A stretch of DNA of 33,428 nucleotides. Source: Chara braunii (taxonomy: Eukaryota > Streptophyta > Charophyceae > Charales > Characeae). Shown here in pieces: positions 10,198 to 20,180 of the stretch. The position numbers were made by a program, and so were the translations under genes. Within the stretch, counting starts at the first letter, position 1. Every line of letters starts with the position of its first letter. The notes below the pieces were generated by a model, which had not been told where the DNA came from, did no database searches, and was given only the letters and a program-made list of their open reading frames with translations. The stretch covers positions 941,432 to 974,859 of the forward strand of contig BFEA01000559.1 of NCBI GenBank assembly GCA_003427395.1, given 5' to 3'.

Positions 10198-11078
10198 TCA
10201 CACGTAGTGAGCGTAGATCAGCGGTGCGGATGCTTTCAAATCTGTTCCTGAAATCCACCGAGTGTCGTCGGGATCGCATGCTTTGAATGTAACTTTGTAC
10301 TGTTGAGGCTTGTTGCCGTACTTGCGATCCGTGATGACGCGGTCAACCTCCTGATGACTATCCATAGATGGAGGATCTTGCGATCTTCGTCCCGGGAAGT
10401 CGTCGCTCTTGGCTAATGTATATGTTGCCAGCTTCGAGGGGTGAAAGACTGGATGGACCGTCATATGCGGGGAATGTTGATCATAAATGAGGGGCCATTG
10501 GGCTCATCGCCCGCGGCTGATGTTACGGGCCGTGGTCCAAACCACTTGGGAAGTATTTTGCGTGAAACATCCTGTTCGAGTGTAAACTCTTCCGCGGAGA
10601 CCCACACCAGATCACCAGCGCAGATGAGACTGGCACGCGATGCCTGTTGGCTTGCTGCTGCATGCGAACTTGAACCTTTTGCATGTTCGCGCGGGCTTGA
10701 GCCAGCAATTCCCTGTATTTCCCAACGGAAGCGGGGGAGCAAGCATCGTCTATGTCGACTGTTCGTGGGAGGAGAAGATCAGGGAAGATACGGCCTTTCC
10801 GGCCACCGTGGTGCAGCTCGAATAGAGTTACGCCGATCGGCGGATGCAACGAAGTGTTGTAGGCGAACTCGATGTCGGGAACGCGGTCAAGCCAATCCTT
10901 CTCATCCTGACGAATGAGCGCATGAAGCATCATTTCAGCGGTTTGATGTGCTCGCTCCATTTGCCCGTCCGTTTCTGGATGTCGAGCCGAACTTGGGTGT
11001 CGGATTCCTGCATGAGAGAAGTCCAAAATGCCGACATGAAGCGAGTGTCGCGCTCGCTCACGATGTCTTCTAGCACGT
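10198..11078 (-). pseudogene. Ty3 chromovirus pol 3' end: integrase core, GPY/F and chromodomain (broken)
   Basis: Read on the minus strand, the fragment starts inside the integrase catalytic core (DIVSERDTRFMSAFW, 11072-11028). It continues with HPETDGQMERAHQT, which holds the catalytic Glu, then EFAYNTSLHPPIGVTLFEL, GDLVWVSAEEF and the GPY/F-like KWFGPRPV. After VHPVFHPSKLATYT comes a chromodomain (EVDRVITDRKYG, QYKVTFKACDPDDTRWI) ending IYAHYV at 10198. The reading frame changes three times, near 10995, 10600-10640 and 10464, so it is dead. Everything upstream (rest of integrase, RT, protease, gag) is cut off at 11078 by the LTR of the giant element. Chromodomain integrases are known to direct insertion to heterochromatin; here the element sits in an rRNA copy beside satellite DNA. 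Confidence 0.9.
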
Positions 11079-11577
11079 TGTCGCACTTTTTCCAGTCGAA
11101 CCACTTAGGACGACCGGAAAACCGACAGGCTGTGACGCAGGATTTTGTATGTGATTGCAATAAATAAAATAAATTAATTAATGCAAATCCCTTCCTGTTG
11201 TGTGCGTCCGGCTTCAAGCGAGATCCTTCAATTACAGTCTTCGCCGGTCCCCGATCTTAGGAATCTTTTATTTTGATTCGGAACAACAGAGAATCATGCA
11301 AATAATAATCATTATGGAGTGCTCAACATGCATCAATTACGTCAATCTGATTTTGAGAATTGTGACAGAGTCATCCTAGAAATCGATCATCAAGCAAGAA
11401 CAATGCAAGAAGTAAGACCGACTGACTGACTTGGACAATGACCAGGTCAAATGAGTGAGGGAAGGATGATAACTCATAATAATCTCAAAAACTACACATA
11501 AGCAAGCGTGGTCAGCACCTCTCAAGAGTTCTCACTCTTCCCTCTAGGCAGTCTCTTTCAATCTCTCATCCTGCTGT

Positions 11578-12222
11578 TCATCTCTGGTGTCGTGACCCAC
11601 GCCCTCGTACAGTCTGAGATCGAGGCCTCGTGACAAAGAGTCACCTGAAGCCAGCAAACTCTAAACATGACTATCTGAGATGCATGACACGGTAGTTAAC
11701 CATGGAGCAAAACTCCTCCCACAATGTAGGCAGTCCATCCATTGAAAAGACTCCCCGTCTGAGGTAGGGATACTCAGTAGGCTTAGTCAGTACCTCAATG
11801 TCGATCACTGCTGGAGAGATATACCTTTTTGCCAAGCTCATCATATCAAGCCAACTTGTGCCATCTGTGAGAAGGACAGGAATGGGGGGCTTAGGATAGT
11901 CCGTATAAAGCTCGGGCCCAAAACTGCGAATCAGTTTTGTGTCACTCTCATCGATTTCTGTCTCCCTCTGCTCGAGGTACCTCGTGGCGGAGATTCACAC
12001 AACGTCAAAATACTCATGAGCCTCTTTACCCTTCTTCAGATAGGGCCTCAGATCGTGGATAGTGTCATCAACAAAATTGGTCTGGACAACGAAGATTGAC
12101 AGATCTCCTCGTCTGAAACCAATGGCACTGGCATACTGATAGCGGAATGCCTCCTTACATGAAATCTGATTGAGATTGACCAGCACTGACTTGATGACTC
12201 GAAAGGATTCGACTATACTCAT
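11578..12222 (-). pseudogene. LTR-encoded module-A ORF, 3' LTR copy, three in-frame stops
   Basis: Starts ATG at 12222 (MSIVESFRVIKSVL) and runs in one frame to TGA at 11578-11580. Three internal stops occur: TGA 11995-11997 (shared with the other LTR), TAG 11671-11673 and TGA 11641-11643. At the last two the other LTR has TGG, so they are G-to-A changes. The core IHDLRPYLKKG and the later PPIPVLLTDGTSWLDM match the modules in the leader of the same element (see 29247-29660). Function unknown; no catalytic motif, signal peptide or membrane segment is apparent. Confidence 0.6.
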
Positions 12223-12572
12223 GGGTAAATTAGCCGGTGCAGATTGACTAGATGATCACTGGGAACTGATCCAAGAGAACTAATGGTTGATAACTGATTG
12301 CTGATAACTTATTGTTGATAACTGATTGCTGTTTAGAGAGCCGTAGCTGCTACTTAGAGAAAAGGGATTGGTTGCTGATTAGATAAACTAACTGACAACT
12401 GAATAGAAAACAGATTGACTGCTGCTCAAATGCCAATTAATACAATTGTTATTCGTGTTCCGTCGACATACTAGGTGCTCCGTTGTGATTTGTTTTCAGA
12501 AACCTGCCTGTTTTCTCTAGTCTGAATCTGCCTGAGGTGAATTTGCCTCGCGGTGTTGATGGCTAAGCTCTT

Positions 12573-12917
12573 TTACTGATTTTCAGTAAGCTTTCTCCTT
12601 GCCTCCTCAACGGATCCTACCGACGAGAGGATACTGTGTAATCTCCCGTATGACCCATGAATGTAGAAAGTATATTCAATAAGCGTCTGGTTCTTCACTC
12701 GCTCTAAAGCCTGTTCCATCATGAGTCTTTTCTGATAACAAAGGTCATGTATAACTCTTTTCTCCCAACCCTCACTTTTGTCTTGATGCAGAGTACAGGT
12801 CACCCTCAGTCTTTTCTCACCCACCATCTCTCTGCAGAACGCCTCTCCTTTCACCCCTTTGAGTAGAAACCCTGATGTCTGCCAGAAGCTGTTTGCGGAA
12901 TCCGGGTAACTAGACAC
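12573..12917 (-). CDS. LTR-encoded module-B ORF, 114 aa, intact in this LTR
   Basis: ATG at 12917 (MSSYPDSANSFWQTSG) to TAA at 12573-12575 without interruption. The protein is basic and soluble-looking, with two cysteines and no membrane segment. Its second half contains QTLIEYTFYIHGS and SVEEARRKL. These align with QSIIAYTLYV...SVSLARRVR and IITDQTEINYLLKV...RVSLARRI of the two leader ORFs just upstream of gag (27206-27430, 27476-27766), so I place it in the same family. The other LTR has the same frame with one stop. An LTR-internal ORF lies in R/U3 and would be present at both ends of the element. I do not recognise the family. Confidence 0.5.
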   Translation of the reverse strand: MSSYPDSANSFWQTSGFLLKGVKGEAFCREMVGEKRLRVTCTLHQDKSEGWEKRVIHDLCYQKRLMMEQALERVKNQTLIEYTFYIHGSYGRLHSILSSVGSVEEARRKLTENQ

Positions 12918-13736
12918 AGATTGGACGGTTAACTGTACGTGGGTTTTGTGTTCGTCTTGTAGGGTCTATGCCCAGTCTACTGAGTCCGCACTAAGTTAGT
13001 CGAGTCTGGGCTTATCTGCTGGTTAACGCCTGTGTTCGTCGAATCCATGCATAAATGAGTTAAGTCCGTGCCGAACTCTTTGATTCTACATTGGATTGTC
13101 CGGTCCTGCACTGAATTACCTGAACCTGCATTGAACGGCTTAAGTCTGTTTTGAGGCTTGCCCAACTCAGGTTTGTGTAACCTGAATCTGGTTCGAGTTG
13201 TTCGTGTCTGGTTCAGGTTGTCAGAGTCTAGTTTGGGTCGGGTAAAAGTTATCTGAGTCAAATAAAAATTGTCCGAGTCGAGTTAAAGTTGTTTGAGTCT
13301 ACGTTAGACTGCCTTGGGTCTGTCATGGGGTCCGTCTGAGCCTGGCTCGAGTTATCCAGTTTTTTTTTATCAGAATGAACTCAGCCAAAGGTGACGAATC
13401 ATCCAAAATATTGTCTGTTAAACTTTCCAAGTCCGTCAGGTTCCCTAAGTCCGAAGACCGTCTGAGTTCACCCGGATTGGCTAGTCATCGTTCAGACCTC
13501 AATCACCTAAATTGAACTCACAAAACAAGGCTTTGATCCGCCAGGCCTAATCCAAGAAGCTCATTCTACAAAAATCTGATCTGCTATTCTCTGGGTTCAC
13601 TATTCACTGGATCTGCAACTCACTCATCTGAATAAAATTTGTACTCAGTTGTCTATCAATCGAGTGAGACAAGCAAAAACGATCCACTGAGTTGCAATGT
13701 GAGACTCACTCACTCATTATGCACAGCGAAGCAGCA

Positions 13737-15100
13737 CAAATAATAAAAAAAAAGGAAATATATATATATATATATATCGTCAAATAGAATACTTGTCTTA
13801 CTCACCCCTCAAACATAATATGTATATATATATATATTTATATGTATGCATAGTGGATATTCAATGTCTCTAAACGCCCATTAGAAGAAAACCCAATCAA
13901 CTTCACCTCTGTTACAAGTGATTCATTCCGGATGATCTTAACTATGCACGCCTAGAGAGGCTGACGTCAACACATTCGACTCTTCGCGAAGCACTCTACT
14001 GGACAGCCATCACCTCGCTACTTCACTAACTTTTTATCAGATGTCACAGCAAGAACCCAACTACATAAGCACATAACCCATATTGAAAATTCTCTGATGT
14101 TCTGTTCTGAATATTTTAGTTTGCACTGACCTACAAAGCGTGTCGAGAGAGGGCTCGGGATAAACTGTGTTCGGCCAAAAACGAGGAGCCGTTCACGGCA
14201 ACCGAATAACGACCATCAGTCATTAAATGCGACCAGAACTTCTTGATAAGCTTGAAGAGGCGTAAGAACGTCCACTTGGGTCACGCAAACCGCCACTATG
14301 GAGAGGCATGAATGGTCCATGTTACGTTTCTCAAATCAGTGCAGACGTCTAAACATCCTCTGCTTGAGCGAAGGCAAGAAGCCCACCGCTGTCGTCAGCC
14401 AGACTACTTTGATGCACATGATCTCTCTCTTCTTGTGGATTTCATGTGTAGACCGTGCCTGATCATAACCACCTCGCACTTATCCGTTTCTCCACAATGC
14501 ACCGACATGTGTTGACCTTCCCTCTCTCTTTCTCGTTCTGCTTTTCAAACACATTCCATCTCGTCCTCTCTCGCATTCATGAACTTGGCAATGTCCGTCT
14601 CATCACTCGTGTGCGTGCCACGTCGATGCTGTTGTCTTTTCATGATCGTGCCGCATGCAGGCTGGGGGTACGGATCACAACTTCATGCTCGATCCCGCTC
14701 TCCACGAGCCCCTTTATTTCCGCACTCCTGCCACATGCCATAGGCTCGCGTGGCACTCGTGCCATTGCTCCCCGTTTGACGTCAACCACCACGCTATCTC
14801 TCACGCGCGCTGGCCCCTTTCTCGCCTCCCCGGGTTACCACGTATAGCCTGTGCACCGTGCGCGTCCCGACCACTCACTTACCTCGTGCACTTGCACCGA
14901 ACGAGAGAGGAGTGCTCCTAAACAGGTCACTCTGGCCAAAAGCACAAGAAGGTGATATGGTGACTGATTGATCGCCGCAGCTCAAGAAACACCAGATGCC
15001 TTGAGCCAAAGGAGACCGTGGTTGACGTCAGCCATAGCTACCCAAAAATCGTGCGCTGGTCACCCGCACTGCTTTTCCTCTCGTTGACCTATTGCGTGCC
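13737..15100. other. AT microsatellites and unassigned sequence
   Basis: Two (TA)n tracts (about 13757-13778 and 13821-13840) follow the LTR. The minus-strand text between them, TTTGAGGGGTGAGTAAGACAAG in two parts (about 13795-13815), is the only purine-rich stretch near the LTR, but it is not adjacent, so I do not call it the polypurine tract. From about 14300 to 15100 the plus strand is C/T-rich with several overlapping open frames on both strands. None shows a domain motif or a consistent frame. Confidence 0.5.
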
Positions 15101-15103
15101 CTC

Positions 15104-15766
15104 TCACACATGCCTTTTCCCTCTGCTCTGCTTCTCACCCATCCTGCGGCCTCTGGCTGTCAGCTGTCGAGAGCTGGCCTCGGGTCCCTCTTCCACCGGC
15201 TTCACAGCCCGGTGGTGCCTCTGGATCTCGCCTGGTCTATTCCAGGATCTGAGGTTCATTTCCCGATCCCCTGTCTCACTCATTTCGCTCCCCCCACCTG
15301 AGTCCCTGTCCACATGGGCTTGTTCCAGGTCCGCTGTATCCATGGAGGTCTCGGTCTCATGATACGAGACCGTTACCTGCATTTTTGCCGTCACGTCGTC
15401 CCTCCGGCAACGCCTCTCCACACGGTCTTTCATCTCCGTCATAGCGTCCTGAGGCTTCCCATCAGTCCGCATCTCCACCTCTTTTCCTCCTTCCACGTTG
15501 ATCCTCAGTCTCATCTCGTCTCCCCCGTCGTATTTAAGTATGGCCGTGATCCAAGGCCCCTCCTCGAACATGGGTTTCCACCGAATCTGGTGGTACCAGT
15601 AGCAGGGTCTTTACCCATGCAAAGCCATAGCCGCGTCTTGAATAGCCAGAGTCCCGACCCCAGGAGTACGCACTTCGGATGACTTAACGCCTGTCTTCAC
15701 TAGTCCAGCCTTTGGCCCCAGACTAGCGGCACCGATGCAGCGAGATAGTTCGCAAGCACCCTCAAA
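15104..15766 (-). pseudogene. Unrecognised ORF, about 220 codons, one in-frame stop
   Basis: On the minus strand the frame is open from just after a TAG (15767-15769) to TGA at 15104. It is interrupted once by TAA at 15611-15613, which a single C-to-T change from CAA would explain. The peptide (for example LVKTGVKSSEVRTPGVG, YWYHQIRWKPMFEEGPW, ILKYDGGDEMRLRINVEGG) is varied in composition, rich in Asp, Glu, Arg and Thr, and not a repeat translation. It therefore looks like former coding sequence. YHQIR and WITAILKYDG faintly resemble a stretch of Ty3 RT, but the expected MPFGL motif does not follow, so I do not assign it. The downstream half (after about 15300) may be fortuitous. Confidence 0.35.
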
Positions 15767-15769
15767 CTA

Positions 15770-16800
15770 AGGGCCGCCCAATAGCCTAGTTTTCCCCTCT
15801 TTTATAGGCTCCTACTACACTGCGATCCCCATGCTCTGAGTGAAGAGTTCAAGATAGCCTTAGTTTTGGCTTATCAGCATCCCGTGAATCTTGGAAATAA
15901 TAAATAACATAAATTAGATTAAAGTAAAAAGAAAAGAAAAGAATGGAGCGATAAACTAAACATCGTTAGTCACTACACACTCAGACCTTTCACATTTTGC
16001 CCTTGTCGTTTAGTCCTGCCGTGATAATAATTGCGACCTCCAGGCAGTGGTCCCATAACGTGATACCGACCTGCGCTCTCTTTTCTTCAAAACTAGTTAC
16101 TGCCTATTTTCTTGATGGGTACCCGCATCCGATGGCAAGGAGGGGGTTCATGACCTCCTATAGGGGGTGATGAACCTCCTACCGATGCGGCCATGGGTCG
16201 CCCCTCTTTTGTGGCCTAACCGCGCAGTACTCAGTCAGCGCTCTCAGACGGAGTAAGTGAGGCCGACCAATTCGGGCCACAACTCCAAATTCGAACCGTT
16301 GGCCTTCCCGCGATGTGACAGAAAAGATAAAGGAAAGCCGCCTGAAAACCGGTAAGGTAATAATAACAATAATAATAATAATAATAATAATAATAATCGC
16401 AGGAAAAGGAAAGATGGCAATTCGAATTTCCTCCGCGAAGTAGTCCCGCCTGAATAGTGGTGCGAGTCCACGCACAAATCTAAATCCCAACTTTTCGACC
16501 CTTTTCCCCTTTTTCCAGGTCTCGCTGTATCTATCCCTTAACATGGGTACTGGGGTTCCACCACACAGTTCAAACGAGCAGGTCCAGTACAGGTGATATG
16601 CAAGGGGTCGGTGAGGCCTAGACCAGGAGACCGCAGTCGCAGTCCAAAACCTGAATCGACGGCCTCCCCTACGAAGTGACAGAACCTAGAAGGAGAGCCG
16701 GGTCTGAAAGTTGATAAGTCAACAGTAAAGATTGCAGTAAAATTAATAATAATAAATAAAAAAAGGGAAAAAAAAAAGGAGAAAAACTCAACGGTACAGC
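15770..16800. other. Repeat-bearing spacer: foldback and diverged 110-bp repeat pair
   Basis: An imperfect foldback lies at about 16127-16192 (CCGCATC...GTTCAT with GATGAAC...GATGCGG). Two related segments, about 16250-16345 and 16607-16712, share GTGAGGCC, GGCCTTCCC/GGCCTCCCC, GTGACAGAA and a GCCGNNTGAAA tail. Each is followed by an (AAT)n-rich tract (16367-16397; 16741-16760). The first contains TTCGAACC, reminiscent of a tRNA T-arm, but no cloverleaf can be drawn. No gene is seen. Confidence 0.5.
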
Positions 16801-17899
16801 CAGGGTTGTCGAGCCCCGGCCCCGGGGCCCCGGCGGGGTTCCGGGGTTCCGGGGGTGGGCACCCCCAACCCCGGCTCCAGACCCCCCCGCAAAAAAAAAN
16901 NNNNNNNNNNNNNNNNNNNNNNNNNNNNNNNNNNNNNNNNNNNNNNNNNNNNNNNNNNNNNNNNNNNNNNNNNNNNNNNNNNNNNNNNNNNNNNNNNNNN
17001 NNNNNNNNNNNNNNNNNNNNNNNNNNNNNNNNNNNNNNNNNNNNNNNNNNNNNNNNNNNNNNNNNNNNNNNNNNNNNNNNNNNNNNNNNNNNNNNNNNNN
17101 NNNNNNNNNNNNNNNNNNNNNNNNNNNNNNNNNNNNNNNNNNNNNNNNNNNNNNNNNNNNNNNNNNNNNNNNNNNNNNNNNNNNNNNNNNNNNNNNNNNN
17201 NNNNNNNNNNNNNNNNNNNNNNNNNNNNNNNNNNNNNNNNNNNNNNNNNNNNNNNNNNNNNNNNNNNNNNNNNNNNNNNNNNNNNNNNNNNNNNNNNNNN
17301 NNNNNNNNNNNNNNNNNNNNNNNNNNNNNNNNNNNNNNNNNNNNNNNNNNNNNNNNNNNNNNNNNNNNNNNNNNNNNNNNNNNNNNNNNNNNNNNNNNNN
17401 NNNNNNNNNNNNNNNNNNNNNNNNNNNNNNNNNNNNNNNNNNNNNNNNNNNNNNNNNNNNNNNNNNNNNNNNNNNNNNNNNNNNNNNNNNNNNNNNNNNN
17501 NNNNNNNNNNNNNNNNNNNNNNNNNNNNNNNNNNNNNNNNNNNNNNNNNNNNNNNNNNNNNNNNNNNNNNNNNNNNNNNNNNNNNNNNNNNNNNNNNNNN
17601 NNNNNNNNNNNNNNNNNNNNNNNNNNNNNNNNNNNNNNNNNNNNNNNNNNNNNNNNNNNNNNNNNNNNNNNNNNNNNNNNNNNNNNNNNNNNNNNNNNNN
17701 NNNNNNNNNNNNNNNNNNNNNNNNNNNNNNNNNNNNNNNNNNNNNNNNNNNNNNNNNNNNNNNNNNNNNNNNNNNNNNNNNNNNNNNNNNNNNGGGGTTG
17801 TTTTTGCGGGGGCGGGGGTCGGGTAGCCCCGCAGCGGGGTTCCGGGGTTGAAACCCCTACCCCGGCTTGGGCCCCGGGGATCCCCGCGTGACAACGCTA
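16801..17899. mobile_element. GC-rich hAT-type DNA transposon, non-autonomous or gapped
   Basis: The element is bounded by an exact 8-bp duplication, GGTACAGC, at 16793-16800 and 17900-17907. Its ends are CAGGGTTGTC on the left and GACAACGCTA on the right (inverted: TAGCGTTGTC). Both fit the YARNG start of hAT transposon termini, and hAT elements make 8-bp duplications. Long GC-rich inverted terminal regions (about 95 bp) end in CCCCCGCAAAAA on each side. The interior is an assembly gap of 894 N, so any transposase gene is invisible. The gap length may be an estimate. The target itself is a palindrome: without the element the site reads GGTACAG-CAACC-CTGTACC. Confidence 0.85.
16900..17793. 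other. Assembly gap (894 N)
   Basis: A run of N lies between the A-rich inner ends of the GC-rich terminal repeats of the hAT-type element. Extreme GC content and self-complementarity of the flanks are the likely cause. Long open frames through it consist of unknown residues and carry no information. Confidence 1.
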
Positions 17900-17907
17900 G
17901 GTACAGC

Positions 17908-18462
17908 AACCCTGTACCACTGAATTATCCCAGATTAAAGCAAGAATCACGATCCAAAAGCAGTTCCGACGCTCAGCTTTCCTTTTCACTCCTGCATAAT
18001 TTTATTTTCTTTTATCTCTTTACCAAACCTTCCTTCTTGGTAGTGACCTGTCCCAATACCTATCCCATAACCAGGGAAAAGGATGCTTGGCGCGCAGTTG
18101 AATGGACCGAACTTGTCATTTCACCTCCGCTTCCTCGGGCAGACTCGGCGGCTACCACGGATATAGGCCGGTCGTGCTCTGCTGTACAGCAGGGCGCCGA
18201 GCCTGTGTGGACCAAAGGAAGGTCCTGTGGCGCACCCTTTTGTTGAGGGCAACGTGACATGGACTGGTCTGCGCCGAGGCACAGCCTGGGTACGAGGAAC
18301 AACAGAGGTACATGATACGTCTATAGGCCAGAGCATCAGAGCGAGGATTGGTACCAAGCAGGGACTTGGTACACAGAGGAGAGCCGGGATACCGCGCACT
18401 CCGACATAATACCAAACCCCCACCCAGCGTCCCCGTTGGGTCAAGACGTATCGCACTTCCAG
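17908..18462. other. Unassigned sequence upstream of the TATA box
   Basis: No gene is supported. Several 80-130-codon frames overlap on the minus strand (18060-18499), but they exclude one another and have no motifs. The sequence has moderate GC and ends in a plus-strand TATA box, so part of it may be promoter DNA. Confidence 0.45.
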
Positions 18463-19074
18463 TATAAAACCAGAACGAGCGAGCAACACTTTCATTCATT
18501 CCGATTAGCGACTCGCTGTGATACCCACACTGCGGTTCTCCACAGTTAGCTTTCTGCTTTACTTTCAGCGCTCGCTCTCCCCTTCAGCGCTCGTGTTGAC
18601 CCTTCCTTTTCCCTGCGTTCACCTATCTCTTTCCGCACTAATCACCTCTCTCTCGCAGCATTCACCTTCTTTTTCCGCCTTCGCTTTCCTTTCCTGTGTC
18701 CGTTTTTTTTTTTTTTTTATACTATCGTCCCTCTTTTCTGCGCTTGTCTTATTTGTCTCTTCTTTTCTATGATCACCATTTCCTCCAGTGCTTGTTCCTG
18801 TTCTTCTAGTCTAGCCTTCTCTCTTTGTGCCAGTTCCTTTCTCTCTCTACGTTAGCCTTTCCTCTCAATAGTCGTCTTTCTGTATTAAGTTGTAGTTCTC
18901 CATATCCCGCACAACCATTTTCTACCCTCTCTCTTTAATAGCCTTTTACTTTCTGATTTCCTAATCCACCTCGTCATTGTGAACCTCGCTTAAACAGCCT
19001 CGTTCTTGTCATAGCCCTTAGTGTTATATCATCCTCTCCTTATCTTCTTCCTTGACGGCCATTCATTCTGCATT
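18463..19074 (+). promoter_or_regulatory. Candidate plus-strand promoter (TATA) and pyrimidine-rich leader
   Basis: TATAAAA at 18463-18469 sits about 30 bp upstream of a pyrimidine-rich start-like stretch (CACTTTCATTCATTCC, 18487-18502). From there to 19074 the plus strand is strongly C/T-rich, including T16 near 18703, like a long 5' leader. The first long conceptual frame on this strand begins at 19075. The unit runs opposite to the surrounding retroelement. It could be an independent gene, a nested element of opposite orientation, or an antisense promoter. Confidence 0.4.
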
Positions 19075-19545
19075 ATGCCTGAGGCGCGTCGTTGACAGGG
19101 TAGAGGAAGGGGAGGAAGAGGAGGGAAAGCAAAAGAGGAACCGCCAGCTAGAGCACGGCGGGATTATAGCTCAGAGGAGGAGGAAGAGGAGGAGCCACGA
19201 GGCTATGGCTGCCCAAGGCCATACCCTCGCTATTCGCTAGCAGGGTGGTACGAGAGTACCCCATCTCCTGACAAGATCGAGTTCCTCCGTAAAAAATTTG
19301 ACGCGCGCTACGGTACACCTAGCGCCTCTTCACCTCCTTACATCCCTAGAGCTCCTTTCACCCTCGCTGCAAGCAAGGGCATAGTGCCTGCCCTACTTTC
19401 CTCTATCCCACGCACTGCCTCTTCACCTCATCACCCTAATCACTGCATTCTCTTCAGCATCTTCTTCCTTCTCTTTTTTTTCCAGCTCGAGGTCATGGTC
19501 GTCTTTTATGTCTTATACAAGCGTGATTTCTTCTCAACTTTCTGA
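19075..19545 (+). pseudogene. Unrecognised ORF, 156 codons, RG-rich N-terminus, one early stop
   Basis: ATG at 19075 opens a frame to TGA at 19543-19545 with a single internal TGA at codon 7 (19093-19095). A single C-to-T change from CGA would explain it, restoring an Arg in an Arg/Gly-rich region. After the stop the peptide has GRGRGGRGGK, an acidic run (SSEEEEEEE), then aromatic and proline-rich text (YGCPRPYPRYSLAGW, IEFLRKKFDARYGTP). An RGG-type basic N-terminus followed by an acidic run is seen in some retroelement Gag and RNA-binding proteins, but I cannot identify this one. A TATA box and 580-nt pyrimidine-rich leader precede it. The C-terminal 40 residues run into T-rich DNA and may be fortuitous. 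Confidence 0.4.
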
Positions 19546-20180
19546 GTCAGATTTCAGCTCACAAAATTTTCTGTTTACTGTTCACTTCATAGCATCCTAG
19601 GCCTAAGAGTTTTGGCTTCCTTAAGGCCAGGGATGCAGGTTCCTCGTGAACCAGGCCGGTTGTCGGCCACCAAATAAAATTTAAAAAGAATTTGGTCTGC
19701 TCGATTGACTTATTTTGCTGCTGGTCTTCCGTATGAAGGTTACCTTAACTCTTGACCAGGCATCTATGCCAGGGACGGCCCCAGTAACGAGGGTACTCAC
19801 TCTGTCTGACATACTGGAAATAGAGCATACCAAACCCTCTTTTCTGTTCTCTGGCCTGAGTGAGACGTCTTCTCAACTTCTCAGACACTTAATGGGGATA
19901 CCAAACCCTTGTTTTCTTTCTCTGTTCTGAGTGAGGCGCCTCCTCAACTTCTCAGATAAAAGGAAGGGGATACCAAACCCTTTTTCATTTTCTCTGGTCT
20001 GGGAACTTCAAATAAGTATTTGTATACCTGCGAAATCAGCAAGTCCACAGACAACAACCGTGTTCCAGCAAGCAAGCCGTCTAACAACCAGCAGTCAAAC
20101 ATTAACAAATTAAAATAAAACCCATAAATAAAATAATAAATAACAATTAATAATTAATACATAACAGTTCTTCACACCCA
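19546..20180. other. Unassigned; contains a 71-bp tandem repeat and AT-rich tract
   Basis: ATACCAAACCC recurs at 19827, 19898 and 19970, each followed by T-rich sequence and by CTGAGTGAGnCG...TCCTCAACTTCTCAGA, giving a unit of 71-72 bp in three copies (19820-20010). A strongly AT-rich stretch (about 20100-20167) follows. No coding feature is supported. Confidence 0.6.

Larger units (their letters stand above)
11079..13736 (-). repeat. 3' LTR of the giant element (2658 bp)
   Basis: Homologous along its whole length to 30007-33179. In plus orientation the order is one arm only of the terminal foldback (11096-11175), ORF A (minus, 12222-11578), a short (GCTGATAACTGATT)n minisatellite (about 12284-12325), ORF B (minus, 12917-12573), a block of degenerate 24-bp repeats of the type GAGTCnnGTTnnnGTT (about 13000-13330), and a 3' segment to GAAGCAGCA. 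It lacks the MITE and the second foldback arm of the other LTR. Sequence differences between the two LTRs are mostly C/T and G/A. Confidence 0.85.

Noticed and set aside
12977-13261. Minus-strand frame rich in Thr, Arg and Asn in the LTR
   Set aside because: It follows degenerate 24-bp repeats (GAGTCnnGTT); the other LTR does not keep the frame open.
16788-17909. Long open frames across the gap on both strands
   Set aside because: They consist of unknown residues from N; the flanks are GC-rich terminal repeats, not coding sequence.
17900-17935. tRNA-like A-box on the minus strand (ATAATTCAGTGGTAC)
   Set aside because: No cloverleaf or B-box follows; the palindrome GGTACAG/CTGTACC explains the pairing.
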